Below the pieces are notes generated by a model. It searched no databases, was not told the origin of the DNA, and saw only the letters and a list, made by a program, of their open reading frames with translations. Shown piece after piece: positions 27,301 through 36,979 of a stretch of DNA of 64,000 bases. The first letter of the stretch is position 1, and the number at the start of each line of letters is the position of its first letter. The DNA is from Sphingobacterium sp. (lineage in GTDB: Bacteria; Bacteroidota; Bacteroidia; Sphingobacteriales; Sphingobacteriaceae). The DNA is taken from contig JALAGS010000170.1 in assembly GCA_022712315.1 (NCBI GenBank), forward strand, positions 1 through 64,000. The letters are read 5' to 3'. A program made the position numbers and the translations under genes.

Positions 27301-28728
27301 TTAACATTCGGGCAAGCTCAATGGAATATTGACCGCCAGTCCACCATCTGCTGTTTCTTTATATTTAGCATTCATATCCAGAGCTGTCTCCCACATGGTT
27401 TTAACGACTGTATCCAGGCTCACTTTTGCTTTATCCGGATTCGATTGCAAAGCCAATTGTGCTGCTGTAATGGCTTTAATAGCTCCCATTGTATTACGTT
27501 CGATGCAAGGAATCTGCACCAGTCCACCGATTGGATCGCATGTTAATCCGAGATGATGTTCCATGGCAATCTCGGCAGCCATGAGAACCTGACGCTGCGA
27601 TCCGCCCAGCACTTCTGTCAACGCGCCGGCGGCCATCGCTGATGACACGCCAATCTCGGCCTGACAGCCTCCCATTGCCGCGGAAATGGTTGCATTTTTC
27701 TTAAATATCGATCCGATCTCAGATGCGGTAAGAATAAATTGAATAATTTTATTTTCACGCATTCCGTCGTGGAAAGTAATATAATATTGCAATACAGCCG
27801 GGATAACGCCCGAAGCTCCATTGGTAGGTGCCGTTACCACACGTCCGAAAGAGGCGTTCTCCTCATTTACCGCAAGAGCAAAACAACTTACCCAGTCAAG
27901 TATATATTGAAAGTTTTGGCCTCCCTCGCGAATAGCCGCTACCCAGGACTCGTAATCTTGATAATTACGTCCCTGCATGAGCTTTTTATTTAGTTTGGCA
28001 GCTCTTCGCTCCACATTTAATCCGCCGGGTAATGTTCCCCCAGTATGACAGCCCCGATAAATACACTCATGTATAGTTTTATAGATATTCAATACGCCGG
28101 CTACAGTTTCACTTTCTTCACGCCATGCACATTCATTTTCAAGAACCAGTTCCGAGATTTTCAGTCCTGTTTTCATTGTCCAATGCAAGAGTTCATGTGC
28201 GGTATCTACAGGAAACGGCAGATCCACTTCTGACAGGACACTTTCGGTATCATTTTCCTGCACCACAAAACCGCCACCTATCGAATAATAAGTTTCGGTA
28301 ATTGCCCTGCCACTGGATAGGAATGCCTGAAAGGTAACGGCATTGGGATGAAAAGGTAGACTTTCGGCATATAGAAACAAGAGATCTTCCTGATAGGAAA
28401 ATGGAATGGTCCGTTCAGCAGCAACTTCAAGTTCACCAACAGCCTTGATATGCTCCACTTTGGGCGTCACTCGATTGACATCAAAAGTAACTGGATCGTC
28501 TCCGCTCAGTCCAAGCAGAACAGCAATATCGGTACCGTGTCCCGCGCCAGTTTTGGCCAAAGAACCATAAAGCAAAATTTTGACCTGTTCGACCTCATTC
28601 AATACGCCCTTTGACTTGAGAACAGCTGTAAATTGCTGGGCTGCACGCCAAGGTCCTAGGGTATGCGAACTCGAGGGACCGATACCAATCTTAAACATAT
28701 CAAAAACGGATATTTGTTCTTTGCTCAT
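27301..28728 (-). CDS. sdaA: Iron-sulfur L-serine ammonia-lyase (L-serine dehydratase)
   Basis: Converts L-serine to pyruvate and ammonia, using a 4Fe-4S cluster, in the cytoplasm. Residues 1-160 are the beta subunit-type domain ([20 protein letters not shown]), and the rest is the alpha domain ([54 protein letters not shown]) with Cys residues for the cluster. 475 residues is the single-chain form. It is divergent from the GHL10 gene (about 215 bp between the starts). The symbol is by function; sdaA and sdaB cannot be told apart here. Confidence 0.93.
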   Translation of the reverse strand: MSKEQISVFDMFKIGIGPSSSHTLGPWRAAQQFTAVLKSKGVLNEVEQVKILLYGSLAKTGAGHGTDIAVLLGLSGDDPVTFDVNRVTPKVEHIKAVGELEVAAERTIPFSYQEDLLFLYAESLPFHPNAVTFQAFLSSGRAITETYYSIGGGFVVQENDTESVLSEVDLPFPVDTAHELLHWTMKTGLKISELVLENECAWREESETVAGVLNIYKTIHECIYRGCHTGGTLPGGLNVERRAAKLNKKLMQGRNYQDYESWVAAIREGGQNFQYILDWVSCFALAVNEENASFGRVVTAPTNGASGVIPAVLQYYITFHDGMRENKIIQFILTASEIGSIFKKNATISAAMGGCQAEIGVSSAMAAGALTEVLGGSQRQVLMAAEIAMEHHLGLTCDPIGGLVQIPCIERNTMGAIKAITAAQLALQSNPDKAKVSLDTVVKTMWETALDMNAKYKETADGGLAVNIPLSLPEC

Positions 28729-28917
28729 AATCTTTTATATAGCGGTTAGCCGATCAAGCCATTGCTTTTGTGAAAACCGCATCTAAATTAGCACAAATAA
28801 AGTACAATGTTACCTGCATTTGCATTATTATCAATTTGAAAACCAAGCTCAGGTTCTTTTAACAAGTATCCAACAAACATCTTACATTTTTTAGCGAAAA
28901 AGTAAGAAATGCTTCCC

Positions 28918-28925
28918 TATCTTTG
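28918..28925 (+). promoter_or_regulatory. -7 element of the GHL10 gene
   Basis: TATCTTTG matches TAnnTTTG 18 bp before ATG 28944. It also argues against the in-frame TTG at 28923 as the start, because that codon would overlap the promoter. Confidence 0.5.
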
Positions 28926-28943
28926 TTGGCTATAATTTATAGA

Positions 28944-30491
28944 ATGACGGGAAAAACATATTTATATTCTTTTTTTACCATTGTTATCTGTTTATTTTCG
29001 ATTAGAACGTATTCCCAGCAACTACCTAAGCGGGAGTTTCGCGGCGTGTGGGTTGCAACCATAGGTAATATAGACTGGCCCTCTGTCAAAGCGGGCAATA
29101 ATGTCGCACAGCAAAAACAGGAGTTTATTGATTTACTGGACCAGCACCGCAGCGCGGGACTGAATGCCATTATTTTGCAGGTACGTCCGGCTGCCGACGC
29201 ATTTTACGCGAAGGGCAGAGAACCATGGAGTAGATATCTAACCGGAAAACAAGGCCTGCCTCCATCGCCATTCTATGATCCTCTGGAATTTGCCATCACC
29301 GAGGCTCACAAAAGAGGGATGGAACTACATGCCTGGTTCAATCCGTACCGTGCTTCGACAACATTAAATCCGGCTCATTTTTCGGATGACCATATTACTA
29401 AGCGTCACCCGGAATGGTTCTTCACCTATGCTGGCAAGAAGCTTTTCAACCCAGGTATTCCGGAAGTTCGCAAATATATTATTGATGTCATCATGGATGT
29501 GGTCAAAAACTACGATGTAGATGGCATTCATTTCGATGATTATTTTTATCCCTATCCCGATAGCAGAAATACACCGGTACCGGATCAGATTACCTTTGGT
29601 CAATATAATAATGGGATTGAGAAAATTGACGACTGGCGCCGCAACAATGTCAACCTGCTGGTGCACGATCTTGGCGTTGCCATCAAAAAGATAAAACCAT
29701 ATGTCAAATATGGCATTAGTCCTTGTGGGGTATGGGACAACAAAGAAAATAACAGTGCCGGGTCAGATACCCGTGGTCTGAGTGCTTACCGGGAACTGTA
29801 TGCTGACGGTGTCAAATGGATGCAGGAAGGTTGGATCGATTATATCAATCCACAGATCTACTTTCCTTTCAAAAATCGCGCAGCAGCCTATGAGATCTTG
29901 GTTGACTGGTGGCAGAAACACACCTATGGCCGTCACTTTTATGTCGGGCATGGAGCTTATCGTGTTACCGAAAATAAAATCGGCTGGACAGACCGCAGTC
30001 AGATCCCCAGACAGGTACGCCACTTAAGGGAGGAGCACGATGTGGCGGGAAGTATTTATTTCAGTTCCAAATCACTTACGGACAATCTTGTTGGACTGCA
30101 AGATTCTATGCGGAATGACCTGTATCGAAATCCAGCCTTACCACCAACGATGCCTTGGTTAGACAGTATCCCGCCCAATGCCCCATTCGGTCTTCTGGTA
30201 AAAAATTCGGGCAATGGCAAAATGAATACTTTATTTTGGCAAAAGCCAGATGCTGCCACTGATGGGGAGTCTGCTTATGGTTATGTGATCTATCGGTTCA
30301 ACCTCGACGAAAAAGTGAACATCAAAGATCCGGGCAAAATCATCTTTATCACGTTCGATGGAGATAAGCTTCAATATACCGATGACGATATCAAACAACA
30401 TCAACAGTATAAATATGTCGTGACGGCAATTGATCGCATGAAAAATGAAAGTAGGCCCTCGGACAGCCGAACAGCAAACGAAGAAATTTAA
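28944..30491 (+). CDS. GHL10-family glycosyl hydrolase-like protein (DUF187/YngK type)
   Basis: A 515-residue exported TIM-barrel protein. Signal peptide about 1-25 (TYSQQ). The catalytic-type domain (about 28-340) begins FRGVWVATIGNIDWPS and has family motifs ILQVRPAADAFY, ELHAWFNPYRA and VDGIHFDDYFYPYPD; the Asp residues of HFDDY are the likely active-site acids. The C-terminal part (about 405-505) has a fibronectin III-like fold pattern (PFGLLVKNSGNG, QYKYVVTAIDRM). GHL10 proteins act on peptidoglycan or related glycans (glycosidase activity has been reported for some); the exact substrate is uncertain. The start was chosen because the -7 element lies directly upstream. Confidence 0.9.
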   Translation: MTGKTYLYSFFTIVICLFSIRTYSQQLPKREFRGVWVATIGNIDWPSVKAGNNVAQQKQEFIDLLDQHRSAGLNAIILQVRPAADAFYAKGREPWSRYLTGKQGLPPSPFYDPLEFAITEAHKRGMELHAWFNPYRASTTLNPAHFSDDHITKRHPEWFFTYAGKKLFNPGIPEVRKYIIDVIMDVVKNYDVDGIHFDDYFYPYPDSRNTPVPDQITFGQYNNGIEKIDDWRRNNVNLLVHDLGVAIKKIKPYVKYGISPCGVWDNKENNSAGSDTRGLSAYRELYADGVKWMQEGWIDYINPQIYFPFKNRAAAYEILVDWWQKHTYGRHFYVGHGAYRVTENKIGWTDRSQIPRQVRHLREEHDVAGSIYFSSKSLTDNLVGLQDSMRNDLYRNPALPPTMPWLDSIPPNAPFGLLVKNSGNGKMNTLFWQKPDAATDGESAYGYVIYRFNLDEKVNIKDPGKIIFITFDGDKLQYTDDDIKQHQQYKYVVTAIDRMKNESRPSDSRTANEEI

Positions 30492-30585
30492 GATTTGACA
30501 AAAAAGACCCCTTCCCAAATGGACTTGCTATTGCAATGAGACCATTCTAAGAAGAGGTATTCTATTGGTGTGATTTTATAATACG

Positions 30586-32292
30586 TTATTTCCCCTGTCC
30601 GTATTTAAATTTTTTGTTAATCGTAACGGGGAGTTTTCCCTTCGGCGTATTTTGCCCCAATATAGTTTTTGCTGCTGCTTTCTGCATGAATGCATCATTT
30701 TGATAGGCCAGCAAAATGGTTTTTGCTTTTTTCGTTGCTTCAAAACCATCCACTGCATATGCATTGGTAAACAAGGTCAGGATCGATTTTTTCGCAAACT
30801 TCTTCATAAGCCCTTGAACATCTTTATTCAGTGCCATAGTCGGACGTGGGCGAAGTCTCGTATCATGCACAGCGATAATAAACTGTTTATTTTTCTTGAT
30901 TTCTTTGGTTATACGCTTAATATCATCTTTGCTCATACTATCGGTGATAAAATACTGAGTTTCATTCGTCAGCGCACTAGCCAATTCATTCTGGAAAGTC
31001 TGGTTGGCCGTAATTCCGATATTAATAACAGCTGTAGGTAAATCCTTTTTGAATGATTTTATTTTTTCGGTAGAATTCAATGCTGTGATCGCTGCATTTG
31101 ACAGTTCGTCAATGAGTTGAACCGCTGAGGCACGATGCAGATCATTGTATAGATTCTGTTGGGCAGTTGCTTGGTATTTGTCTAAACCCAGCCATAATTT
31201 GGCAGCAAGTACTCTTTTAACACGCGCATCAATATCCGTCTGTGCGATGCGTCCTTCTTCAATAGCTTTTAAGATCAAATCGATTGCACGTTTGCTATTC
31301 TCCGACACTTCAAGTAAATCATGCCCTGCAATAATCGCCTGTACATCGGCCTCTCCGTTTGGAAAAAACTTCTTTACACCTTTCATATCCATTGCGTCGG
31401 TGACTGTCAGCCCTTTAAAGCCAAGCTCATTGCGCAAAAGGTCAGTAACTACTTTTTTAGAAATAGAAGATGGCATATTAGGCGTATCATCTAAACTCGG
31501 GATATTCATGTGCGCCACCATAACAGCGGGAGCTCCAGCTTTAATAAGCTCTTTAAACGGATACATTTCCAAGGTATCCAGACGTTTTTTATCAAAAGTG
31601 AGCTGTGGCAGATCGTAATGTGAATCCACATCTGTATCACCATGTCCCGGGAAATGCTTGATGGAAGCCAATATACCGCCATCCACCATACCATCCATAT
31701 AAGCCTTTGCTTTTTGGGTCACATTAAATTTGTTATCACCAAAGGAACGGATACCAATGACCGGGTTTTTGGGATTATTGTTGATATCCACATCGGGAGC
31801 AAAATTGAAATGCATACCTATACGATGGAAATCTAAGGCAACCTCTCGTCCCATGCGATAGATCAGCTGATTATCTTGAACCGCCCCTAAAGTCATTTGA
31901 TAAGGGAACGACAAGGTAGAATCCGGCATACGCATACCCAATCCCCACTCGCCATCAAAAGTCATCATCAGAGGTACCTTGGACAGGGACTGATAACGGT
32001 TGAACATGTCGACATGACGCACCGGGCCACCCTGAAAGACAACCAGACCGCCCAAATGCTCGTCTTGTATCACCTGAGCAACTGAGTCAATATACTTCTG
32101 GCCCAGATTTGTATGTGCTCTAACCAAAAATAACTGAGCGACTTTTTCTTTTGGCGTCAAGGTATTGAATACCGCATCGACCCATTCATGCTGGGAGTTG
32201 ATGTATTTCACAAAATCTTTTTTGTCCTGAGCTTTCAAAAAAGAAATTGTGCCGACTAATGCCAATATTCCCAGACCGAGTTTTTTGAACAT
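30586..32292 (-). CDS. GH3 beta-N-acetylhexosaminidase-like protein (NagZ type)
   Basis: Exported glycoside hydrolase family 3 enzyme that probably removes N-acetylglucosamine from peptidoglycan fragments or chitin-like glycans. Signal peptide about 1-21; the N-terminal TIM barrel (about 35-380) contains the NagZ-specific KHFPGHGDTDVDSHYDLP (about 207-224), whose His/Asp dyad is the acid/base of this subgroup, and VTDAMDMKGV (about 297-306), with the nucleophile Asp. A second alpha/beta domain (about 400-568) is present, as in two-domain forms. It is convergent to the GHL10 gene, so the two sit side by side as wall-turnover hydrolases, although on separate transcripts. Confidence 0.92.
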   Translation of the reverse strand: MFKKLGLGILALVGTISFLKAQDKKDFVKYINSQHEWVDAVFNTLTPKEKVAQLFLVRAHTNLGQKYIDSVAQVIQDEHLGGLVVFQGGPVRHVDMFNRYQSLSKVPLMMTFDGEWGLGMRMPDSTLSFPYQMTLGAVQDNQLIYRMGREVALDFHRIGMHFNFAPDVDINNNPKNPVIGIRSFGDNKFNVTQKAKAYMDGMVDGGILASIKHFPGHGDTDVDSHYDLPQLTFDKKRLDTLEMYPFKELIKAGAPAVMVAHMNIPSLDDTPNMPSSISKKVVTDLLRNELGFKGLTVTDAMDMKGVKKFFPNGEADVQAIIAGHDLLEVSENSKRAIDLILKAIEEGRIAQTDIDARVKRVLAAKLWLGLDKYQATAQQNLYNDLHRASAVQLIDELSNAAITALNSTEKIKSFKKDLPTAVINIGITANQTFQNELASALTNETQYFITDSMSKDDIKRITKEIKKNKQFIIAVHDTRLRPRPTMALNKDVQGLMKKFAKKSILTLFTNAYAVDGFEATKKAKTILLAYQNDAFMQKAAAKTILGQNTPKGKLPVTINKKFKYGQGK

Positions 32293-32351
32293 AAATTAGT
32301 TTGTATAATGTATTTAAAATAGAAATACTAAGAACGTTATTATTTTGGACA

Positions 32352-32382
32352 ATATGAAATTGTTTTTGCAACAATTTCATAT
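32352..32382. repeat. Perfect 13-bp hairpin upstream of the GH3 gene
   Basis: ATATGAAATTGTT (32352-32364) and its exact inverse (32370-32382) around the loop TTTGC lie 60 bp before the GH3 start, in a position for an operator or leader hairpin. The rest of the 350-bp gap (32293-32642) shows no supported gene: all frames are broken within about 55 codons. Confidence 0.4.
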
Positions 32383-32642
32383 AAAAACGCATAAAACAGC
32401 ATTTTACTACGACATTCAAGAATACTGAGACCTCGCCTATATGAAAGAATCAGCCAGATGTCCTACGGATCTCTTGTTTTACATAAAATTCTTTGGGTAA
32501 ACGGGAGACCAAGCTGAACTCTTTCGTCGTTTGGTCGGTGCTCCGCAACCCAGAATGAGTCGACCGGCCCACCTTTATTTTGATAAGCAGCGCTATCAAG
32601 GGGGAACAGGTTATAAAAAAATGGTTACTTTAAGCGTGATTT

Positions 32643-33185
32643 CTAAATCAGATTATACTTTTTCTCCAGGAAGAGTGTTAGTTCCATCGTATTCTCCAGT
32701 TCTCCGATAGCTTCTTTTTTCCACAGGCTATCTATGATCAGCAGCAGGAATTCTGTTTCAAATTCAGGACTCTCATATCCCAGCTCTTTAAAAGCGCGAT
32801 GAATAATGGGTTGAACCGGCTTCATAAATTGTTCATGCTGCTGTTTGGAAAAAGGATGATGGGACAAACGCTCCTGTAATCTCCAGAATATAGGCTCTGC
32901 ACTGACCAGTTTGCCCGGCAGATTGATCATTGTACGCAGAAATTCCTTCGGCTCACGATAGGTCATCATTCCACGGTGATGCGTAAGAACTTTACGATAT
33001 CCTGATTTAATCAGATAAACCAACAGCGCATCTTTATTTCCAAAATGTTTAAAGATTAATGCTTCGGAAACCCCAGCATTCTGGGCAATCGTTTTGGTAG
33101 AGGTATTTGTATAGCCTTGATCTGAGAAAAGCAATAATGCTTCTTTCATAATACGCTCTTTTCTACTCAAAACACTTTCTTTCAT
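32643..33185 (-). CDS. TetR/AcrR family transcription regulator
   Basis: A 180-residue repressor-type protein. Residues 8-55 form the TetR helix-turn-helix (KTIAQNAGVSEALIFKHFGNKDALL); residues 60-180 are the variable ligand-binding/dimerisation part, not recognised. It is divergent from the outer-membrane beta-barrel gene at 33403 with 217 bp between, so it may control that gene or itself, an inference from position. A -7 element (TATATTTG, minus strand) lies at 33263-33270. Confidence 0.9.
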   Translation of the reverse strand: MKESVLSRKERIMKEALLLFSDQGYTNTSTKTIAQNAGVSEALIFKHFGNKDALLVYLIKSGYRKVLTHHRGMMTYREPKEFLRTMINLPGKLVSAEPIFWRLQERLSHHPFSKQQHEQFMKPVQPIIHRAFKELGYESPEFETEFLLLIIDSLWKKEAIGELENTMELTLFLEKKYNLI

Positions 33186-33262
33186 CTTTTATTCTTTTAA
33201 TCTATGTCCGTATGCTACCACATCGCTATACGATTTTGGTCAGTTGATTTTTAATTCTACTG

Positions 33263-33270
33263 CAAATATA
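33263..33270 (-). promoter_or_regulatory. -7 element of the TetR gene
   Basis: TATATTTGC on the minus strand matches the consensus, 78 bp before the start. No TTG at the right distance. Confidence 0.35.
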
Positions 33271-33402
33271 TCTAATCTTTCCATTCGCTAGAGGTTATTG
33301 TAACTAAAATGATAATAATTCGTAACAAATAGTGCCATATTTTTGAGAAATAAAATTATATAACCGTCAACAGTACATTAAAACACATTTGCACCTCAAC
33401 CT

Positions 33403-36144
33403 ATGAAGATCAACCTATGGTTCACCTTGTTCCTATCTATGACCTTGTCGTTATTAGGAACTAGTGCACTGGCCCAACAGTATATTACAGGCAAATTGCT
33501 TGATCAGGCGACTTCACAGCCCATTAAAGGTGCAAGCATCACCATTATCGCAGTGAAAGATTCCAGTAAATTGCAGGTCCCTACAGACGTCCTTGGCAAA
33601 TTCAGCAGCGCAGCACTTTCCAACGGTGATTATTTGGTCACAGCACAACCGATGGGCTATACCATGGATCTCCGGCGGGTAAAACTCAGCGGTCAAACAA
33701 TTGACCTAACGTTTAAACTCAATAGTGCAGAAATTGTACTGGATGAAATCAATATTTCTTCGAGCAGCATACAGGTTAAGGGAGATACGCTTGAATTCGA
33801 CACCAAGAAATACGTCACACAGGATTTTGCAGAGGCCGACGAATTGGTCAAGCAGATCCCAGGAGTTGAAATTGATGAAGATGGTAATGTGAAAGCCCAG
33901 GGTGAGCCCGTCAACAAGATTATTATCGATGGCCGTGAATTTTTCAGCACGGATCCCAAAGTAGCTTTAAAAAACCTTCCAGCCGATGTTATATCCAAGA
34001 TACAAATCATCGACGACAAAACGGAACAGGCTAAATTTAGCGGGTTTGACGATGGCAAGCGCATGAAAGTGATCAATATTGTCACCAAGCCCGATAAAAG
34101 AAAATCATATTTTGGCAAGCTCTCTGGAGGAGCAGGTCCCGACCGAAAATATGCCGTCAATACACAGGTTACCAAAATGAATCCCAAACGGCAATATTCA
34201 ATTGACATCAATACCAACAATGTCAATCAGCCCAATGGTTTTGCGACCCGCGGAAACACAAGAGGCCGTACCGGACAAGGAGTGACGACTCGTTTCAATG
34301 CGGGATTTAATTATTTGGACCGTTTTTTTGATGATCGGATGGACTTCAATGCAAATTACACCTATAACTATACGGACAATAACATCCTCAGCCAAAACAA
34401 AACAGAGTATACAGCAGGCAGCCGCGCCAACCAAATCAACAATCAGTTACAATTAAACAGGACATACAGCAACAACCATGCGCTGTCCGTTCGCGCAAAC
34501 TGGAAGATAGATTCTATTCAAAAGCTGGACTTTCAACCTAATTTCTCCTATCAAAATAACGACAGGAACAGTAGCTCTACAGGCAATACCTTATTAAATC
34601 TTGCCGAGATGCTAAATAGTTCTGACCGCAGGAATAAGAGCTTTGGAGAAAATTTCAACTGGGGCGGAGACCTCACGTATATGCGAAGACTCAACAAACC
34701 CGGTCGCACGATCAGTTTTAATATCAATGGCTCATTTAGCAGCAATAAAAGCCATGCGGAAAATTTCGCGCTAAACTCCTATTATAAAGATGGTCTATTC
34801 AGTCGGGTCGATACCGTCAACAACAGAAATTATTCCATGGGTGACAATAATGGTTTTCGTTCCAAGGTTGCCTATACAGAAATGTTAGGTAAATATTCCC
34901 GAGTGCAGGGGAATTATACTTTTCGGAATACTGCACGTTATTCGGACCGGAAGACCTATGAATTCCTGGCTGAAACAGGTCAGCTCGGGGAATTAAAAAA
35001 TCGTCTTTCCAACGAATTCCGCAATGATTATGTCTACCATAGCGGTGGTGTCTCGTACTTATTTAACAAAAAAGACAGCATAAGATTTCAGATTGGCTTA
35101 GATTATCAGACCGCAGCACAAGTTAATGACAAACTATTTCCCAATACGCTGACCACAAAAAGTCACTTTACCAGTCTGCTGCCTAATCTAAACTTCCAGT
35201 ATAATTTCAATAAGGACACACGGGTTGAGTTTCGGTATAATGCAAAAACAAACACACCTTCAATCGAGCAATTGCAGGATTTTATAGACAATCAAAACCC
35301 GCTTCGTATCAGCTCCGGAAACCCAAATCTCAAACAGGAGTATGACCACAGCCTTGTCGTGCAATTCAGATCAATCAATAAAGGTACAGGCAAAAGCTTC
35401 ACCTCGGATTTTACAGCAGATTTTATTCAACATAAAATCTCCAACACCATTTTCACCACAGATTCGGCATTTACGATCACGGAGGACGTCGTATTGGGAC
35501 CCGGAGGACAATATATCAAGCCCGAAAATTTCAATGGGGTTTACAACCTAAAATGGCAGAACAGTCTTGGGTATCGCTTTGAACCGTTGAAACTCAACTT
35601 CAACCTGAACAACAATATGTATTTCAACCAGAATTACACTTTATTGAATCTCGAAAAGGTCAACGCGCAAACATATGGAATGAGTCAACGCGTCGGCGTC
35701 AATACAGCATTTAGTAAAGACGTTATCATTGGATTGGATTACAATGGAAATATCGCATTTTCCAAGAACTCAGCGACGGAGAAATCCAATTATTCGGTCT
35801 ATAAGCATACCATCGGCAATTCTATCGCTTTGACGCTACTTAAAACCTGGACGCTCAATTCAACGTTTAACTACCTATACAATGGTAGTATCCTGAATTC
35901 ACCGAGTACAACAAGTTTGCTATGGAACGTTTCTGTAGGGAAAAAACTATTCAAGCGCAGGAATGCCGAAATCAATCTCACGGTATTTGATCTATTTAAT
36001 GATAATAAAAATATCAATCAGCAGGTCAACGATCTTTGGGTACGTGTTTCGCAATCCAATGCCATAACGCGCTATGCGATATTAAGTTTCACCTATCATA
36101 TTCGTGGGCTTGGCGGAAAATCGGGGATGAAAAATCGTCGTTAA
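33403..36144 (+). CDS. Outer-membrane beta-barrel protein with carboxypeptidase-regulatory-like domain
   Basis: A 913-residue outer-membrane protein related to TonB-dependent receptors (the OMP_b-brl_3 type). Signal peptide about 1-25 (TSALAQQ). A carboxypeptidase-regulatory-like domain (about 27-105), a plug-like region (about 125-230, DEADELVKQIPGVEIDEDG-like run and INKIIIDGREFFSTDP), then a long barrel. The plug region matches the family DELLKKLPGVEVDxDG. The role is probably transport or envelope stability; no substrate can be given. It lacks a SusD partner: the next gene is on the other strand. The divergent TetR gene may regulate it. Confidence 0.88.
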   Translation: MKINLWFTLFLSMTLSLLGTSALAQQYITGKLLDQATSQPIKGASITIIAVKDSSKLQVPTDVLGKFSSAALSNGDYLVTAQPMGYTMDLRRVKLSGQTIDLTFKLNSAEIVLDEINISSSSIQVKGDTLEFDTKKYVTQDFAEADELVKQIPGVEIDEDGNVKAQGEPVNKIIIDGREFFSTDPKVALKNLPADVISKIQIIDDKTEQAKFSGFDDGKRMKVINIVTKPDKRKSYFGKLSGGAGPDRKYAVNTQVTKMNPKRQYSIDINTNNVNQPNGFATRGNTRGRTGQGVTTRFNAGFNYLDRFFDDRMDFNANYTYNYTDNNILSQNKTEYTAGSRANQINNQLQLNRTYSNNHALSVRANWKIDSIQKLDFQPNFSYQNNDRNSSSTGNTLLNLAEMLNSSDRRNKSFGENFNWGGDLTYMRRLNKPGRTISFNINGSFSSNKSHAENFALNSYYKDGLFSRVDTVNNRNYSMGDNNGFRSKVAYTEMLGKYSRVQGNYTFRNTARYSDRKTYEFLAETGQLGELKNRLSNEFRNDYVYHSGGVSYLFNKKDSIRFQIGLDYQTAAQVNDKLFPNTLTTKSHFTSLLPNLNFQYNFNKDTRVEFRYNAKTNTPSIEQLQDFIDNQNPLRISSGNPNLKQEYDHSLVVQFRSINKGTGKSFTSDFTADFIQHKISNTIFTTDSAFTITEDVVLGPGGQYIKPENFNGVYNLKWQNSLGYRFEPLKLNFNLNNNMYFNQNYTLLNLEKVNAQTYGMSQRVGVNTAFSKDVIIGLDYNGNIAFSKNSATEKSNYSVYKHTIGNSIALTLLKTWTLNSTFNYLYNGSILNSPSTTSLLWNVSVGKKLFKRRNAEINLTVFDLFNDNKNINQQVNDLWVRVSQSNAITRYAILSFTYHIRGLGGKSGMKNRR

Positions 36145-36184
36145 CCCAAATGCCCATTAGATCAATCCACGTGGAACACTTCAA

Positions 36185-36859
36185 TCAATCGACGGTAAGC
36201 ATATATCCCACTCCTCTGACATTGATAATCTTGATCCGTTCATCCTGACTGAGGTATTTTCGTATCCGGCTGATAAACACGTCCAGGCTACGCCCTGTGA
36301 AATACTTATCATGGCTCCAATAAGCCCGCATGATATCCTCCCGTGGAATGACTTTATCCTTCTGTTCATATAGCTTCCGCAGTAGCTCACTTTCGCGGAA
36401 AGACAGCTTGAGCACCTCACCCTGATAGGTCAACTGATGTTTTAAACTATCCAGGCTATAGTCTCCAATCATCAGCTTTTGGCCGAACAGCATCTTGGGA
36501 CTATTTTTTAATAGAGACTCTATCCGTACAACAAGTTCTTCGATCTTAAATGGTTTTTTGACATAATCATCGCCACCTAAACGAAACCCCTTTACCACAT
36601 CTTCTGTCTGCACCTTGGCCGTCAGGAAGATAATGGGCACCTGGGTATCTGATTCCCTTATCTTTGTTGCCAATGTAAAGCCATCCATGACGGGCATCAT
36701 CACATCCACAACCAAAATATCAGGCCTTGCTTTTGTAAACGCCTCCAAGGCCTCGTGTCCATTGCTACAATGGGTGACATGGAACCCGTTTGCTTCTAGG
36801 CTATCGGCAACAATCATTCCGAGACTCGGCTCATCTTCTACATATAAAATTTCAATCAT
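36185..36859 (-). CDS. OmpR-type response regulator
   Basis: A 224-residue two-component response regulator. The receiver (1-118) has acidic YVEDEP, the phospho-Asp in LVVDVMMPVMDG (about residue 51), Thr in FLTAKV and Lys in VKKPF; the C-terminal winged helix (about 130-224) ends INVRGVGYMLTVD. ATG at 36859 is taken rather than a TTG five codons upstream, because it starts the receiver strand directly. It follows the kinase gene by 120 bp and is most likely its partner. The targets are unknown. Confidence 0.94.
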   Translation of the reverse strand: MIEILYVEDEPSLGMIVADSLEANGFHVTHCSNGHEALEAFTKARPDILVVDVMMPVMDGFTLATKIRESDTQVPIIFLTAKVQTEDVVKGFRLGGDDYVKKPFKIEELVVRIESLLKNSPKMLFGQKLMIGDYSLDSLKHQLTYQGEVLKLSFRESELLRKLYEQKDKVIPREDIMRAYWSHDKYFTGRSLDVFISRIRKYLSQDERIKIINVRGVGYMLTVD

Positions 36860-36979
36860 AGCACTGTGGTTCAATCAAGAATATATTTTGGTCTTACTGC
36901 AACGATATCTTTAGGTTAAATCATCCTAATCACCGTGCCATAAACTATATTATTTTCTTTGCCGAAAGCCAAGAACAAT

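Noticed and set aside
30506..30558. Possible terminator between the GHL10 and GH3 genes
   Set aside because: The stem (CCCCTTC with GAAGAGG) has a mismatch and a very long loop, with no T tract.
32441..32500. Short frame starting MKESARCPTDLL in the gap before the TetR gene
   Set aside because: It stops after 19 codons and no continuous frame follows in any register.
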